From positions 1 through 6,817 of the forward strand of contig CALLJI010000117.1 of NCBI GenBank assembly GCA_938091475.1: a stretch of DNA of 6,817 nt, given 5' to 3'. Under the pieces are notes generated by a model. It made no database searches. It had not been told where the DNA came from and saw only the letters and a program-made list of their open reading frames with translations. This DNA comes from an uncultured Caldimicrobium sp. (GTDB taxonomy: Bacteria > Desulfobacterota > Thermodesulfobacteria > Thermodesulfobacteriales > Thermodesulfobacteriaceae). Positions 1-5,673 of the stretch are shown one piece after another. A program made the translations under genes and the position numbers. Within the stretch, counting starts at the first letter, position 1; each line of letters starts with the position of its first letter.

Positions 1-981
1 TGGAACCCCACAAGACTAATTCAAAGAGTGGGAAGAATTAATCGTATAGATACTCCCCATAAAGAAATTCACATCTTTAATTTTTTCCCAGTTGCACAAA
101 TAGAGGAGGAGACAGATCTGACCAAAATTGCCCGTTCTAAAATTGAAGCCTTTCTAACCCTTCTTGGAGGAGACTCAGCCATTCTCACTGAAGGAGAACC
201 CATAGGCTCTCATGAGCTTTTTGATAAACTTCTCTCAAAATCTACCATCACAGAAGAAGAGGTAAGTGAATTTGAAGAGAGTGAACTCAAATATTTACGA
301 GTTATTCAAGAAATTAGAGATAAAAACCCAGAACTTTTCAATCAAATAAAGCATCTTCCTAAGAAAGCTCGCTCAGCAAGATTTTATCAGCACTCAATGG
401 AGAGTTTAGCTAAACCAAACTCACTTTTGACCTTTTTCAGAAAGGGAAAGTTGATGAAATTTTATCTATCCACTCCCACGGAAACGAGAGAACTTGACTT
501 CTCTGTAGCAGTAAAAATTTTTGAATGCAGTGCAGAGGAAGGGAGGGCAGAAATTCCCAGAAATCCCTATTTTGATCTTCTTAAGAGAAATAAAGAAGCT
601 TTTGAAAAGGACACTGGAGAGGGCTCACAGGAATTTATAAAAAGAGGAAGTCAAAGAAGAGAATTAATATTAATAGCCATTCTCAAAAGTGAACTTGAAA
701 GTAACAAGATGCTGACTGAAGATCAAAGAGCATATTTGTTAAAGATTATCAATAAACTTAAGTATAGTTCTTTGCCTAAAACCATAGTTAAATCCGCTCT
801 GGATGAGATTAGTAAATTTAATATAAAGGATTTATCAAACTCCACAAAGATTATTGATGTGCTGAAAAAAACAATACCAGAGGAATTTCTTAAAGAGCAT
901 TATGCGGAAAACCTACAGAGAGTAGAGGGCAAGGGAGAGGTGATATTATCACTTTATCTTGCAGAGGCGCAAGATGCGTAG
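1..981 (+). CDS. SNF2-like helicase, C-terminal part (5' end outside window)
   Basis: The frame is open from the first base, so this is the last 326 residues of a longer protein. It begins inside helicase motif [19 protein letters not shown] (residues 1-17), with the arginines that normally contact ATP at the domain interface. IHIFNFFP follows, as in bacterial SNF2-type helicases that commonly carry an N-terminal phospholipase-D-like domain. The remaining ~300 residues are a charged, mostly helical-looking C-terminal extension with no motif I recognise. From family knowledge it is an ATP-dependent DNA translocase/helicase of the kind often found in restriction or defence loci; whether the PLD nuclease domain is present cannot be seen here. 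A GTG at 28 is not a real start because it lies inside motif VI. The stop codon lies within the downstream nucleotidyltransferase gene (8-nt overlap), which suggests co-transcription. Helicase assignment is strong; subfamily is moderate. Confidence 0.85.
   Translation, partial: WNPTRLIQRVGRINRIDTPHKEIHIFNFFPVAQIEEETDLTKIARSKIEAFLTLLGGDSAILTEGEPIGSHELFDKLLSKSTITEEEVSEFEESELKYLRVIQEIRDKNPELFNQIKHLPKKARSARFYQHSMESLAKPNSLLTFFRKGKLMKFYLSTPTETRELDFSVAVKIFECSAEEGRAEIPRNPYFDLLKRNKEAFEKDTGEGSQEFIKRGSQRRELILIAILKSELESNKMLTEDQRAYLLKIINKLKYSSLPKTIVKSALDEISKFNIKDLSNSTKIIDVLKKTIPEEFLKEHYAENLQRVEGKGEVILSLYLAEAQDA
963..967 (+). promoter_or_regulatory. Ribosome binding site for the MntA-like gene
   Basis: AGAGG lies 6 bases upstream of the ATG at 974, inside the end of the helicase gene. 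It supports ATG 974 over the in-frame TTG at 959, which would lie upstream of this site. Confidence 0.55.
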
Positions 982-1279
982 GAGTGTAAGAACCTTAGAG
1001 GAAATAAAGACTATTTTGAGGGACCTCAAGCCTGAATTGGAGCAGAAGTATAAAATAAAGGAGATTGGAATTTTTGGCTCCTGGGTAAAGGGCGAACAAA
1101 AAAAAAGGAGCGATATTGATATACTTATTGATTTCTATGAAAAGCCAGACCTATTAACCTTTATAGAAATAGAAAATTTTTTATCCCGAAAACTGAGAAG
1201 AAAGGTAGATTTAGTTTTAAAATCTGCCTTGAAACCCTACCTGGGTAAAATAATATTAAAAGAAACCATTTACCTATGA
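974..1279 (+). CDS. mntA: MNT-domain nucleotidyltransferase, MntA-like antitoxin
   Basis: A 101-residue minimal nucleotidyltransferase. The diagnostic GSx10DxD signature is complete: G35-S36, ten residues, then D47-I48-D49. The third acidic residue is D79 in the strand KVDLV. These bind Mg-ATP in the family. In characterised HEPN/MNT toxin-antitoxin pairs the MNT protein is the antitoxin and adds AMP to a tyrosine of the HEPN ribonuclease, silencing it. Size and motif spacing are typical for MntA, and all catalytic residues are present, so the gene looks functional. I chose ATG 974 because AGAGG sits 6 bases upstream; the frame could extend to TTG 959. It overlaps the helicase end by 8 nt, and its stop overlaps the ATG of the broken HEPN gene as ATGA (1276-1279), the usual arrangement for this module. 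Some MNT proteins are solitary, so the antitoxin role rests on the neighbouring remnant. Confidence 0.85.
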   Translation: MRRSVRTLEEIKTILRDLKPELEQKYKIKEIGIFGSWVKGEQKKRSDIDILIDFYEKPDLLTFIEIENFLSRKLRRKVDLVLKSALKPYLGKIILKETIYL

Positions 1280-1404
1280 GAGAAATCAGGGATTATCTTT
1301 ACGATATAAAGAATGAATGTGAATATTACCGTTGGGGCAATTCACTAATTGCCACAAAATATGTAGGGGCACGGCATGCCGTGCCCAAATGGTTTTATCT
1401 GTAG
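1276..1404 (+). pseudogene. hepT: HepT-like HEPN toxin (DUF86 type), N-terminal remnant truncated by repeats
   Basis: An ATG overlapping the mntA stop opens a 42-codon frame. Its first ~18 residues, [18 protein letters not shown], match the start expected of the DUF86/HepT family, where the first helix has the pattern RDYLxDI. From about base 1331 the frame runs into the palindromic repeat cluster; the rest (RWGNSLIATKYVGAR and onward) is translated repeat, and it stops at 1404 at the edge of a repeat unit. A full HepT is about 110-140 residues and carries an RNxxxH ribonuclease motif near the C-terminus; I find no such motif in the three + frames up to 1768. The toxin is therefore probably dead, lost by insertion or by a deletion that accompanied arrival of the repeats. 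Assignment rests on a short N-terminus plus position behind mntA, so it is good but not certain. Confidence 0.65.
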
Positions 1405-1569
1405 GGGCAGGGCTTGCCCCTGCCCGAGTAGGGGCGATTCACGAATCGCCCACAAATTCGTAGGGGCTGGGCTTGCCCCTGCCCAAAGGGAATATTTTGT
1501 AGGGGCACGACATGTCGTGCCCAAAGGGTTTTAAAACCGCATTTGGGCAACCGCAAGGGCTACCCCTAC
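1331..1569. repeat. Cluster of seven short palindromic repeats (REP/MITE-like)
   Basis: Seven units share the frame GTAGGGGC ... GCCC, 20-26 bases long. Unit a 1331-1353 (decayed, GGCAATT/AATTGCC stem); b 1363-1386 (20-bp perfect palindrome at 1367-1386); c 1401-1425 (8-bp stem GGGCAGGG/CCCTGCCC); d 1428-1451 (9-bp stem GGGCGATTC/GAATCGCCC); e 1460-1484 (like c with one central mismatch); f 1499-1522 (20-bp perfect palindrome at 1503-1522); g 1545-1569, inverted and decayed. The outer bases are constant while the centres differ, but most centres remain self-complementary. Flanks are partly conserved too: b, f and inverted g are followed by AAA then GGTTTTA-like sequence, and several units are preceded by a T-rich stretch. 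Similar GTAGGGGC palindromes are known as dispersed non-coding repeats in many bacterial genomes. The cluster sits between convergent genes and interrupts the HEPN frame. Confidence 0.9.
1519..1548. repeat. Large hairpin spanning the junction of inverted units f and g
   Basis: Units f and g lie in opposite orientation, and their junction forms its own inverted repeat: GCCCAAA (1519-1525) pairs with TTTGGGC (1542-1548), and inside it GGTTTTAAAACC (1527-1538) is a perfect 12-base palindrome. The two stems are separated by 1 base on the left and 3 on the right. This fold shares the GCCC of unit f and the GGGC of unit g, so it competes with the units' own hairpins. It could act as a bidirectional terminator, but no T-run directly follows it. 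Confidence 0.7.
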
Positions 1570-1593
1570 AGAAATTTTTTTGATCAAAATATC

Positions 1594-1621
1594 GTGGAGA
1601 TACGGTGAGACAGGTCTCCAC
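1594..1621. repeat. Separate inverted repeat, GTGGAGA/TCTCCAC
   Basis: GTGGAGA (1594-1600) and TCTCCAC (1615-1621) are exact reverse complements with a 14-base loop. Inside the loop and right arm, GAGAC and GTCTC (1607-1611 and 1614-1618) form an alternative 5-bp stem. The sequence is unlike the GTAGGGGC family, so it is probably a different palindromic element, placed 24 bases beyond unit g. No T-run follows on the + strand, so a terminator role is unsupported. Confidence 0.65.
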
Positions 1622-1768
1622 AAAAACAAGAATTTCTCTCAAGCATTGCCAAAATCAACCCCTCAGATTGGGCGTTCCAGTCAAATTATTCAAAAGTATA
1701 AAACAAAGAAAGAAAAAGCTGATAATTCAAAAAAGCAAGAAAAGTGTGGCATAACCTTATAAATAACC
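1622..1768. other. Unassigned A-rich intergenic stretch between convergent units
   Basis: About 147 bases between the 1594-1621 inverted repeat and the stop of the heptosyltransferase gene. Two + strand frames are open for 40-60 codons, but they encode lysine/glutamine-rich sequence without recognisable motifs, without a ribosome binding site and continuing out of the repeat, so I do not call a gene. Frame-by-frame reading found no HEPN motif that would mark the lost end of the toxin. Just past the heptosyltransferase stop, GGTTAT occurs twice as a direct repeat (within 1748-1767), but there is no convincing terminator hairpin. Confidence 0.5.
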
Positions 1769-2806
1769 TCAGAAAATGAATTTACCTTCTAAGATTCTCA
1801 AAAATTCTTTTAGTGCCAAATATACTCTCTCTGGTTTTAGTTCATAGAGACAGGATTTAGTGGCGCAATCTCTCTTAAAACAGGGTTGACAGGGAAGATT
1901 TTCCTTTAAAACTAAAAATTTTTCACTCCAGGGTCCGGTCCTTTGCTCTGAAGTAGGGCCAAAAAGGGCAATTATGGGTTTATTCAAAAGGCTTGCAAGA
2001 TGCATAGTGCCAGTATCAACCGAAATGACCGCTTTACACCTTTTCATAAGATAGGCAAGTTCTGTGAGAGAAGTTTTACCAACCCAACTTATAACTCCCT
2101 TATATTTTCGAGACATCTCTTCGGTAAAACTCTTAAGTTCTTCTTCTTTTCCCCCCACAAAATAAAAGTCTAAAACTTCTCTAAGATCCCTTGAGAACAC
2201 TAAAAATTTCTCCCAATACTCAAAGGGCCAAAGTTTGCTTTTCCATCGGGCTGAGGGTATAAGGATAAGATAGGGTTTTTTTGATTCAAAAAACTGGGGA
2301 GCTGATTCTGGAAGGGAAATGTTTCTTGGGATAGTTTCTTCTTCAGGCTCGATCTCCTTTCCAGTGCTTAAAAAGAGGAGGCTTTTTTTAGCTAAGAGAA
2401 TATACCTTTTTACAGCGTGTAGGTCCGGAGGATAGGGGAAAAATTTTATGTTATAAAAAAAGGGGCTTCCCTCTCTATGATTGGAAAAGCCAATTTTATA
2501 TTTGCTTCTGGCAAAGAAGGTTATAAGTGCACTTTTTAAAAGACCCTGAAAATCAATTACCGCAGTATATTTTTTGCTTCTTAAGTTCTGAATAAATCTA
2601 AAGAGTTTTTCAGGGGCTTTCAAATAACTTTTTTTAAAGATTAGAAGCTGGTTTATGTAAGGGTGGTGAAGAAGAAGTTGTGCATTTCTCTCCTCAACGA
2701 CCCAATCCATTTCTGCAAAAGGGAGCTCTCGCTTAAGGAGTGCAAGAGCAGGCAGGGTTTGGATTACATCTCCTAAGGCTGAGAGTTTGACAAGAAGGAT
2801 TCTCAA
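1769..2806 (-). CDS. waaC: LPS heptosyltransferase I (WaaC-like, GT9 family)
   Basis: 345 residues, normal length for the family. It transfers L-glycero-D-manno-heptose from its ADP-sugar to the Kdo of lipid A on the inner face of the cytoplasmic membrane. The N-terminus MRILLVKLSALGDVIQTLPA is canonical, with D13 at the position of the catalytic base of WaaC. Further family motifs are DFQGLLKS (85-92), SARWKSKLWP (185-194) in the ADP-heptose domain, VDTGTMHLA (263-271) and ALFGPT followed by RTGP (280-291). Four cysteines near the end (C306, C309, C314, C319) occur in many GT9 enzymes; their role is not established here. WaaC is favoured over WaaF by the N-terminus and the ARWxSKxWP and RTGP motifs. 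The start is TTG, sharing TTGA with the gmhB stop, with no good Shine-Dalgarno, so initiation probably depends on coupling to gmhB. Last gene of the operon. Confidence 0.88.
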   Translation of the reverse strand: MRILLVKLSALGDVIQTLPALALLKRELPFAEMDWVVEERNAQLLLHHPYINQLLIFKKSYLKAPEKLFRFIQNLRSKKYTAVIDFQGLLKSALITFFARSKYKIGFSNHREGSPFFYNIKFFPYPPDLHAVKRYILLAKKSLLFLSTGKEIEPEEETIPRNISLPESAPQFFESKKPYLILIPSARWKSKLWPFEYWEKFLVFSRDLREVLDFYFVGGKEEELKSFTEEMSRKYKGVISWVGKTSLTELAYLMKRCKAVISVDTGTMHLASLLNKPIIALFGPTSEQRTGPWSEKFLVLKENLPCQPCFKRDCATKSCLYELKPERVYLALKEFLRILEGKFIF

Positions 2807-3372
2807 GGTTTTTTTATTCCAGAGTCCCTTAAGATAAAATCTACTGCAGAAAGAAGGTCCTTTGCTATATAATAGGGTTTATAAGCTTTTTGAGGAAGTA
2901 AGTATTGAGCCTCTCCCATACCATATCCTGTTAGCACAAGGATTCCCTTTATGCCTACATTTAAAGCTAGTTCAATATCAAGGAGTCTATCTCCTATAAC
3001 ATAGGATTTTTGAAGATCAATGGGATATTGAGAGAGGGCTTTCTCAACAAGTCCAGTCTTAGGTTTTCTACAGGCACAGTTTTCATTAGGGTGGTGTAAG
3101 CAGACAAAGAAGTCATCAATTTGGGCACCTTCTCTCTGGAGGCGCCTTTGAATTTCTCTGTGAATCTCCTCTACTAAGCTTTCAGGGAAATATCCTCTAG
3201 CTGGACCACTTTGATTAGTGACTATAAAAACCTTAAAACCAGCCTCTTTCAGCTTTTTTATAGCCTGAGGCACTCCAGGAAGAATTTTTAGACGAGAAAT
3301 ATGATTTAGATAACCCACTTCCTCGTTAATAGTCCCGTCGCGATCTAAAAATACCGCAGGAAATAGGCTCAT
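2803..3372 (-). CDS. gmhB: D-glycero-D-manno-heptose 1,7-bisphosphate 7-phosphatase
   Basis: 189 residues, a HAD-superfamily phosphatase of the GmhB/histidinol-phosphatase group. It removes the 7-phosphate from heptose 1,7-bisphosphate on the way to ADP-heptose. Motif I is LDRDGT with nucleophile D10 and acid/base D12; motif II is VTNQSG (51-56); the lysine is K105 in RKPKTG or the adjacent K103; motif IV is GDRLLD (127-132). The zinc-binding loop is present with C91, H93, C99 and C101, with a shorter spacer than in the E. coli enzyme. Its activity as a heptose (not histidinol) phosphatase is inferred from the heptosyltransferase next door, and this also favours the beta-anomer used for LPS. 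ATG at 3372 lies 8 nt after the rng stop with only a weak GAG element upstream; its TGA overlaps the heptosyltransferase TTG. Confidence 0.9.
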   Translation of the reverse strand: MSLFPAVFLDRDGTINEEVGYLNHISRLKILPGVPQAIKKLKEAGFKVFIVTNQSGPARGYFPESLVEEIHREIQRRLQREGAQIDDFFVCLHHPNENCACRKPKTGLVEKALSQYPIDLQKSYVIGDRLLDIELALNVGIKGILVLTGYGMGEAQYLLPQKAYKPYYIAKDLLSAVDFILRDSGIKKP

Positions 3373-3380
3373 TTTAATCT

Positions 3381-4841
3381 CTAAGGATTAAGAATATGAA
3401 ATTTAAATTCCCAGGGTTGTAGTTCTTTATTAGTAGTTAGAGTGCTTTTAAAATTGTATTTTTTCTCTAACTCTTCTAAATAGTTTATTTCCTCGCCCAC
3501 AATTTCAGTAAGATGGGGATGTACCTCGATTTCAAGTTTTTTATTTTTGAGATGAGGCCCCATTTTAAGGATCCGTCTTAGAATTTCGTAATAAACTGTC
3601 CTCTTAGATTTGATTTTACCTTCCCCTCCACAGAGGGGGCAATTTTCATAAAAAATTTCATATAGGGAATCCCTTTTTCTTTCTCTTGTCATTTGGAGGA
3701 GGCCAAAGGGTGAAATGGGGAGAAAACTGTGTTTAGCTTTATCTTTTTTTAGGGCATTTTTAAGGGTTTCAAGCACAAGCTCTTGATGGGCTGGATTCTC
3801 CATATCAATAAAATCTATCACAATTAGCCCTCCAAGGTTTCTTAGCCTTAATTGTTGGGCTATTTCCTGAGCGGCTTCTAAATTGATTTTTAGAATAGTT
3901 TCTTCCATTTCTCCTGAACCTATATATCTTCCAGTGTTTACATCAATGGCTGTAAAGGCTTCGCAGGGCTCAATTACAATGAACCCTCCAGATTTTAGCC
4001 AAACCTTTCGAGAGAGAAATTTTTTTATATCTATTTGAAAACCCTGCACATAGAAGAGGTCCTCTTTTCCCTCATAGAGCTCAAGTCTTGAGATAAATTC
4101 TGGGAAATACCTTTCTAAAAATTCTTTAATCTTTAAATAAAAATCCTTATGATCCACAATAATAGTTGAAATTTCCTTATTTAGAAGATCTCTTATGGTT
4201 CGAAAGGCAATGTTTAGTTCTTCATGCACCAAAGCGGGAGCCCTAAGTTTTTTGGCTTTTTCTTTTATATCCTCCCATAGGCAAAGCAAGAATTCCATCT
4301 CTCTCTTGAGAGCTTCTTCCGCTGCCTCAAGGGCAGCAGTTCTGATGATCCATCCCGTATCAGGAGGCCTGAATCTTTCTACTATTTCTCTAAGCTCTTT
4401 TCTTAAGCTCTCTTCCTTTATTTTTCTTGAAATTCCAATGTGCTGAAAATAGGGTAAATATATAAGATAATGGCCAGGTAGAGTGATATTAGTTGAAACT
4501 CTTGCTCCCTTTTGACCCAGCGGCTCTTTAATCACTTGAACAAGGATTTCTTCCCCTTCTTTCAGTAGTTCCTGTAAATTGGTGGGACTAATTTCTCTAT
4601 CCCATTCTATTTCTCCTTTAAACACCAAATCCTCACCAAAAAGAAAAGCTGTTCTATCAAGTCCAAGCTCAAGAAAGGCAGAATTTATTCCTGGCAAGAC
4701 CTTTACAATTTTTCCTTTATAGATATTTCCTACCAAACTTTTCTCAATAGGTCTCTCAACATTGAATTCAACCAAACTATGATCTTCAATTAGTCCTACT
4801 CTTATTTCGAAGGGGGTATAACTAATTAAAAGTTTTCCCAT
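3381..4841 (-). CDS. rng: Ribonuclease G (RNase E/G family endoribonuclease)
   Basis: 486 residues, close to E. coli RNase G and lacking the long C-terminal scaffold of RNase E. It cuts single-stranded A/U-rich RNA, preferring 5'-monophosphate ends, and acts in rRNA maturation and mRNA decay. An S1 domain occupies roughly 35-125. The 5'-sensor pair is R167-T168 (IIRTAA), equivalent to RNase E R169/T170. Catalytic metal ligands are D300 (TAIDVNTG) and D343 (IVIDFIDM), equivalent to D303 and D346. The Zn-link is CPLCGGEG with C401 and C404. All functional residues are therefore present. The ATG at 4841 follows the upstream stop by 7 nt; AAGG lies rather far upstream, so re-initiation after the phosphorylase gene is likely. 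It sits with pnp in one operon, joining endonuclease and 3' exonuclease expression. Confidence 0.95.
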   Translation of the reverse strand: MGKLLISYTPFEIRVGLIEDHSLVEFNVERPIEKSLVGNIYKGKIVKVLPGINSAFLELGLDRTAFLFGEDLVFKGEIEWDREISPTNLQELLKEGEEILVQVIKEPLGQKGARVSTNITLPGHYLIYLPYFQHIGISRKIKEESLRKELREIVERFRPPDTGWIIRTAALEAAEEALKREMEFLLCLWEDIKEKAKKLRAPALVHEELNIAFRTIRDLLNKEISTIIVDHKDFYLKIKEFLERYFPEFISRLELYEGKEDLFYVQGFQIDIKKFLSRKVWLKSGGFIVIEPCEAFTAIDVNTGRYIGSGEMEETILKINLEAAQEIAQQLRLRNLGGLIVIDFIDMENPAHQELVLETLKNALKKDKAKHSFLPISPFGLLQMTRERKRDSLYEIFYENCPLCGGEGKIKSKRTVYYEILRRILKMGPHLKNKKLEIEVHPHLTEIVGEEINYLEELEKKYNFKSTLTTNKELQPWEFKFHILNP

Positions 4842-4848
4842 AGAGCAG

Positions 4849-5673
4849 TTAAAGCCTTTTTAAAAATTCTTTTATCAGTTTACCTAATCTATTTTCAGTA
4901 GCTTGGGCTGATTTTACTACCTCTTCAAACAAGATGGGTTGAAAATTATCTGGGTCATTTACATTAGCAATGACAGAGATGCCAAGCACTTTCAAACCGC
5001 TATGCACAGCTACGATCACTTCTGGCACGGTAGACATCCCTACAGCATCCGCACCTATCATTCTTAAAAAGCGAGTCTCCGCAGGTGTTTCTAAACTTGG
5101 CCCTGGCACTGCCACATATACCCCTTCAAAAAGCTCCTCACCCAGCTCTTGAGCTGTTTTCTTAAATTTGTCCCTCAGCTCTTTGTCATAAGCCTGCGAA
5201 AGGTCTGGAAATCGCTCTCCCCACTCCTCTATATTGGGTCCTCTCAGTGGATTGTCTGGAATTAAATTAATGTGATCCTTAATAAGCATTAGAGATCCGG
5301 GCTTAAAGGCAAGATTTAATCCCCCAGCAGCATTGGAAACTAAATAAATCTTTGGCTTAAAAAGGGTTAAAACCCTAAGGGGGAGTGTGAGCTCTTTAGC
5401 TGAATAACCCTCATAGTAATGAAAACGCCCTCGGAGAAGGGCTACCCTTTTGCCAGATAGATACCCAAGGATCAATTCACCTATATGGGTTTCCACAGAA
5501 GATACAGGGAAATGAGGAATCTCCTGGTAGGGGATTTTAAAGTGAATCTCTACTTCTTCTGCCAATCCAGAAAGCCCCGTTCCAAGTGTGATGATTATCT
5601 CTGGAGAAAAGGGAACTTTGTCCTTTAAAAAATTAAAACATTCATTAACGATTTTATAGTAATGGTCCTCCAT
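4849..5673 (-). CDS. punA: Purine nucleoside phosphorylase, trimeric type
   Basis: 274 residues. It splits purine (deoxy)ribonucleosides with phosphate to free base and (deoxy)ribose-1-phosphate in the cytoplasm, for purine salvage. The phosphate loop is GTGLSGL (31-37). RGRFHYYEGY (81-90) holds the histidine and tyrosine that correspond to H86 and Y88 of human PNP, and NAAGGLN spans 114-120. E195 (PSLETPAE) and N237 (VIAN) correspond to human E201 and N243, which favours 6-oxopurines (inosine, guanosine) over methylthioadenosine. VGMSTVPE (211-218) is the family signature. I chose ATG 5673 because GGAG lies 6 nt upstream; an in-frame TTG at 5685 overlaps that site. The start overlaps the end of pnp by 20 nt, and the stop is 7 nt before rng. 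The name punA is by family; deoD-type hexameric enzymes look different. Confidence 0.92.
   Translation of the reverse strand: MEDHYYKIVNECFNFLKDKVPFSPEIIITLGTGLSGLAEEVEIHFKIPYQEIPHFPVSSVETHIGELILGYLSGKRVALLRGRFHYYEGYSAKELTLPLRVLTLFKPKIYLVSNAAGGLNLAFKPGSLMLIKDHINLIPDNPLRGPNIEEWGERFPDLSQAYDKELRDKFKKTAQELGEELFEGVYVAVPGPSLETPAETRFLRMIGADAVGMSTVPEVIVAVHSGLKVLGISVIANVNDPDNFQPILFEEVVKSAQATENRLGKLIKEFLKRL

Noticed and set aside
28..30. GTG as the start of the helicase gene
   Set aside because: The frame continues upstream and the codon lies inside motif VI ([10 protein letters not shown]), so the gene is truncated by the window edge.
1331..1569. Possible CRISPR array
   Set aside because: The repeated units are themselves palindromes with changing centres, the gaps range from 2 to 22 bases, some gaps resemble each other, and one unit is inverted. 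No cas genes are in view.
1439..1642. 67-codon open frame on the - strand
   Set aside because: It is built mostly from translated palindromic repeats and has no family features.
1580..1762. 60-codon open frame on the + strand
   Set aside because: It begins by reading through the edge of the repeats, is lysine/glutamine rich, lacks a ribosome binding site, and shows no HEPN or other motif.
1748..1767. Terminator after the heptosyltransferase gene
   Set aside because: The region holds a GGTTAT direct repeat, not an inverted repeat, and no hairpin plus T-run could be found.
4195..4446. 83-codon open frame on the + strand
   Set aside because: It lies antisense inside rng, whose catalytic and sensor motifs are unmistakable.
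4970..5152. 60-codon open frame on the + strand
   Set aside because: It lies antisense inside the purine nucleoside phosphorylase gene and is low-complexity Ser/Thr/Pro sequence.
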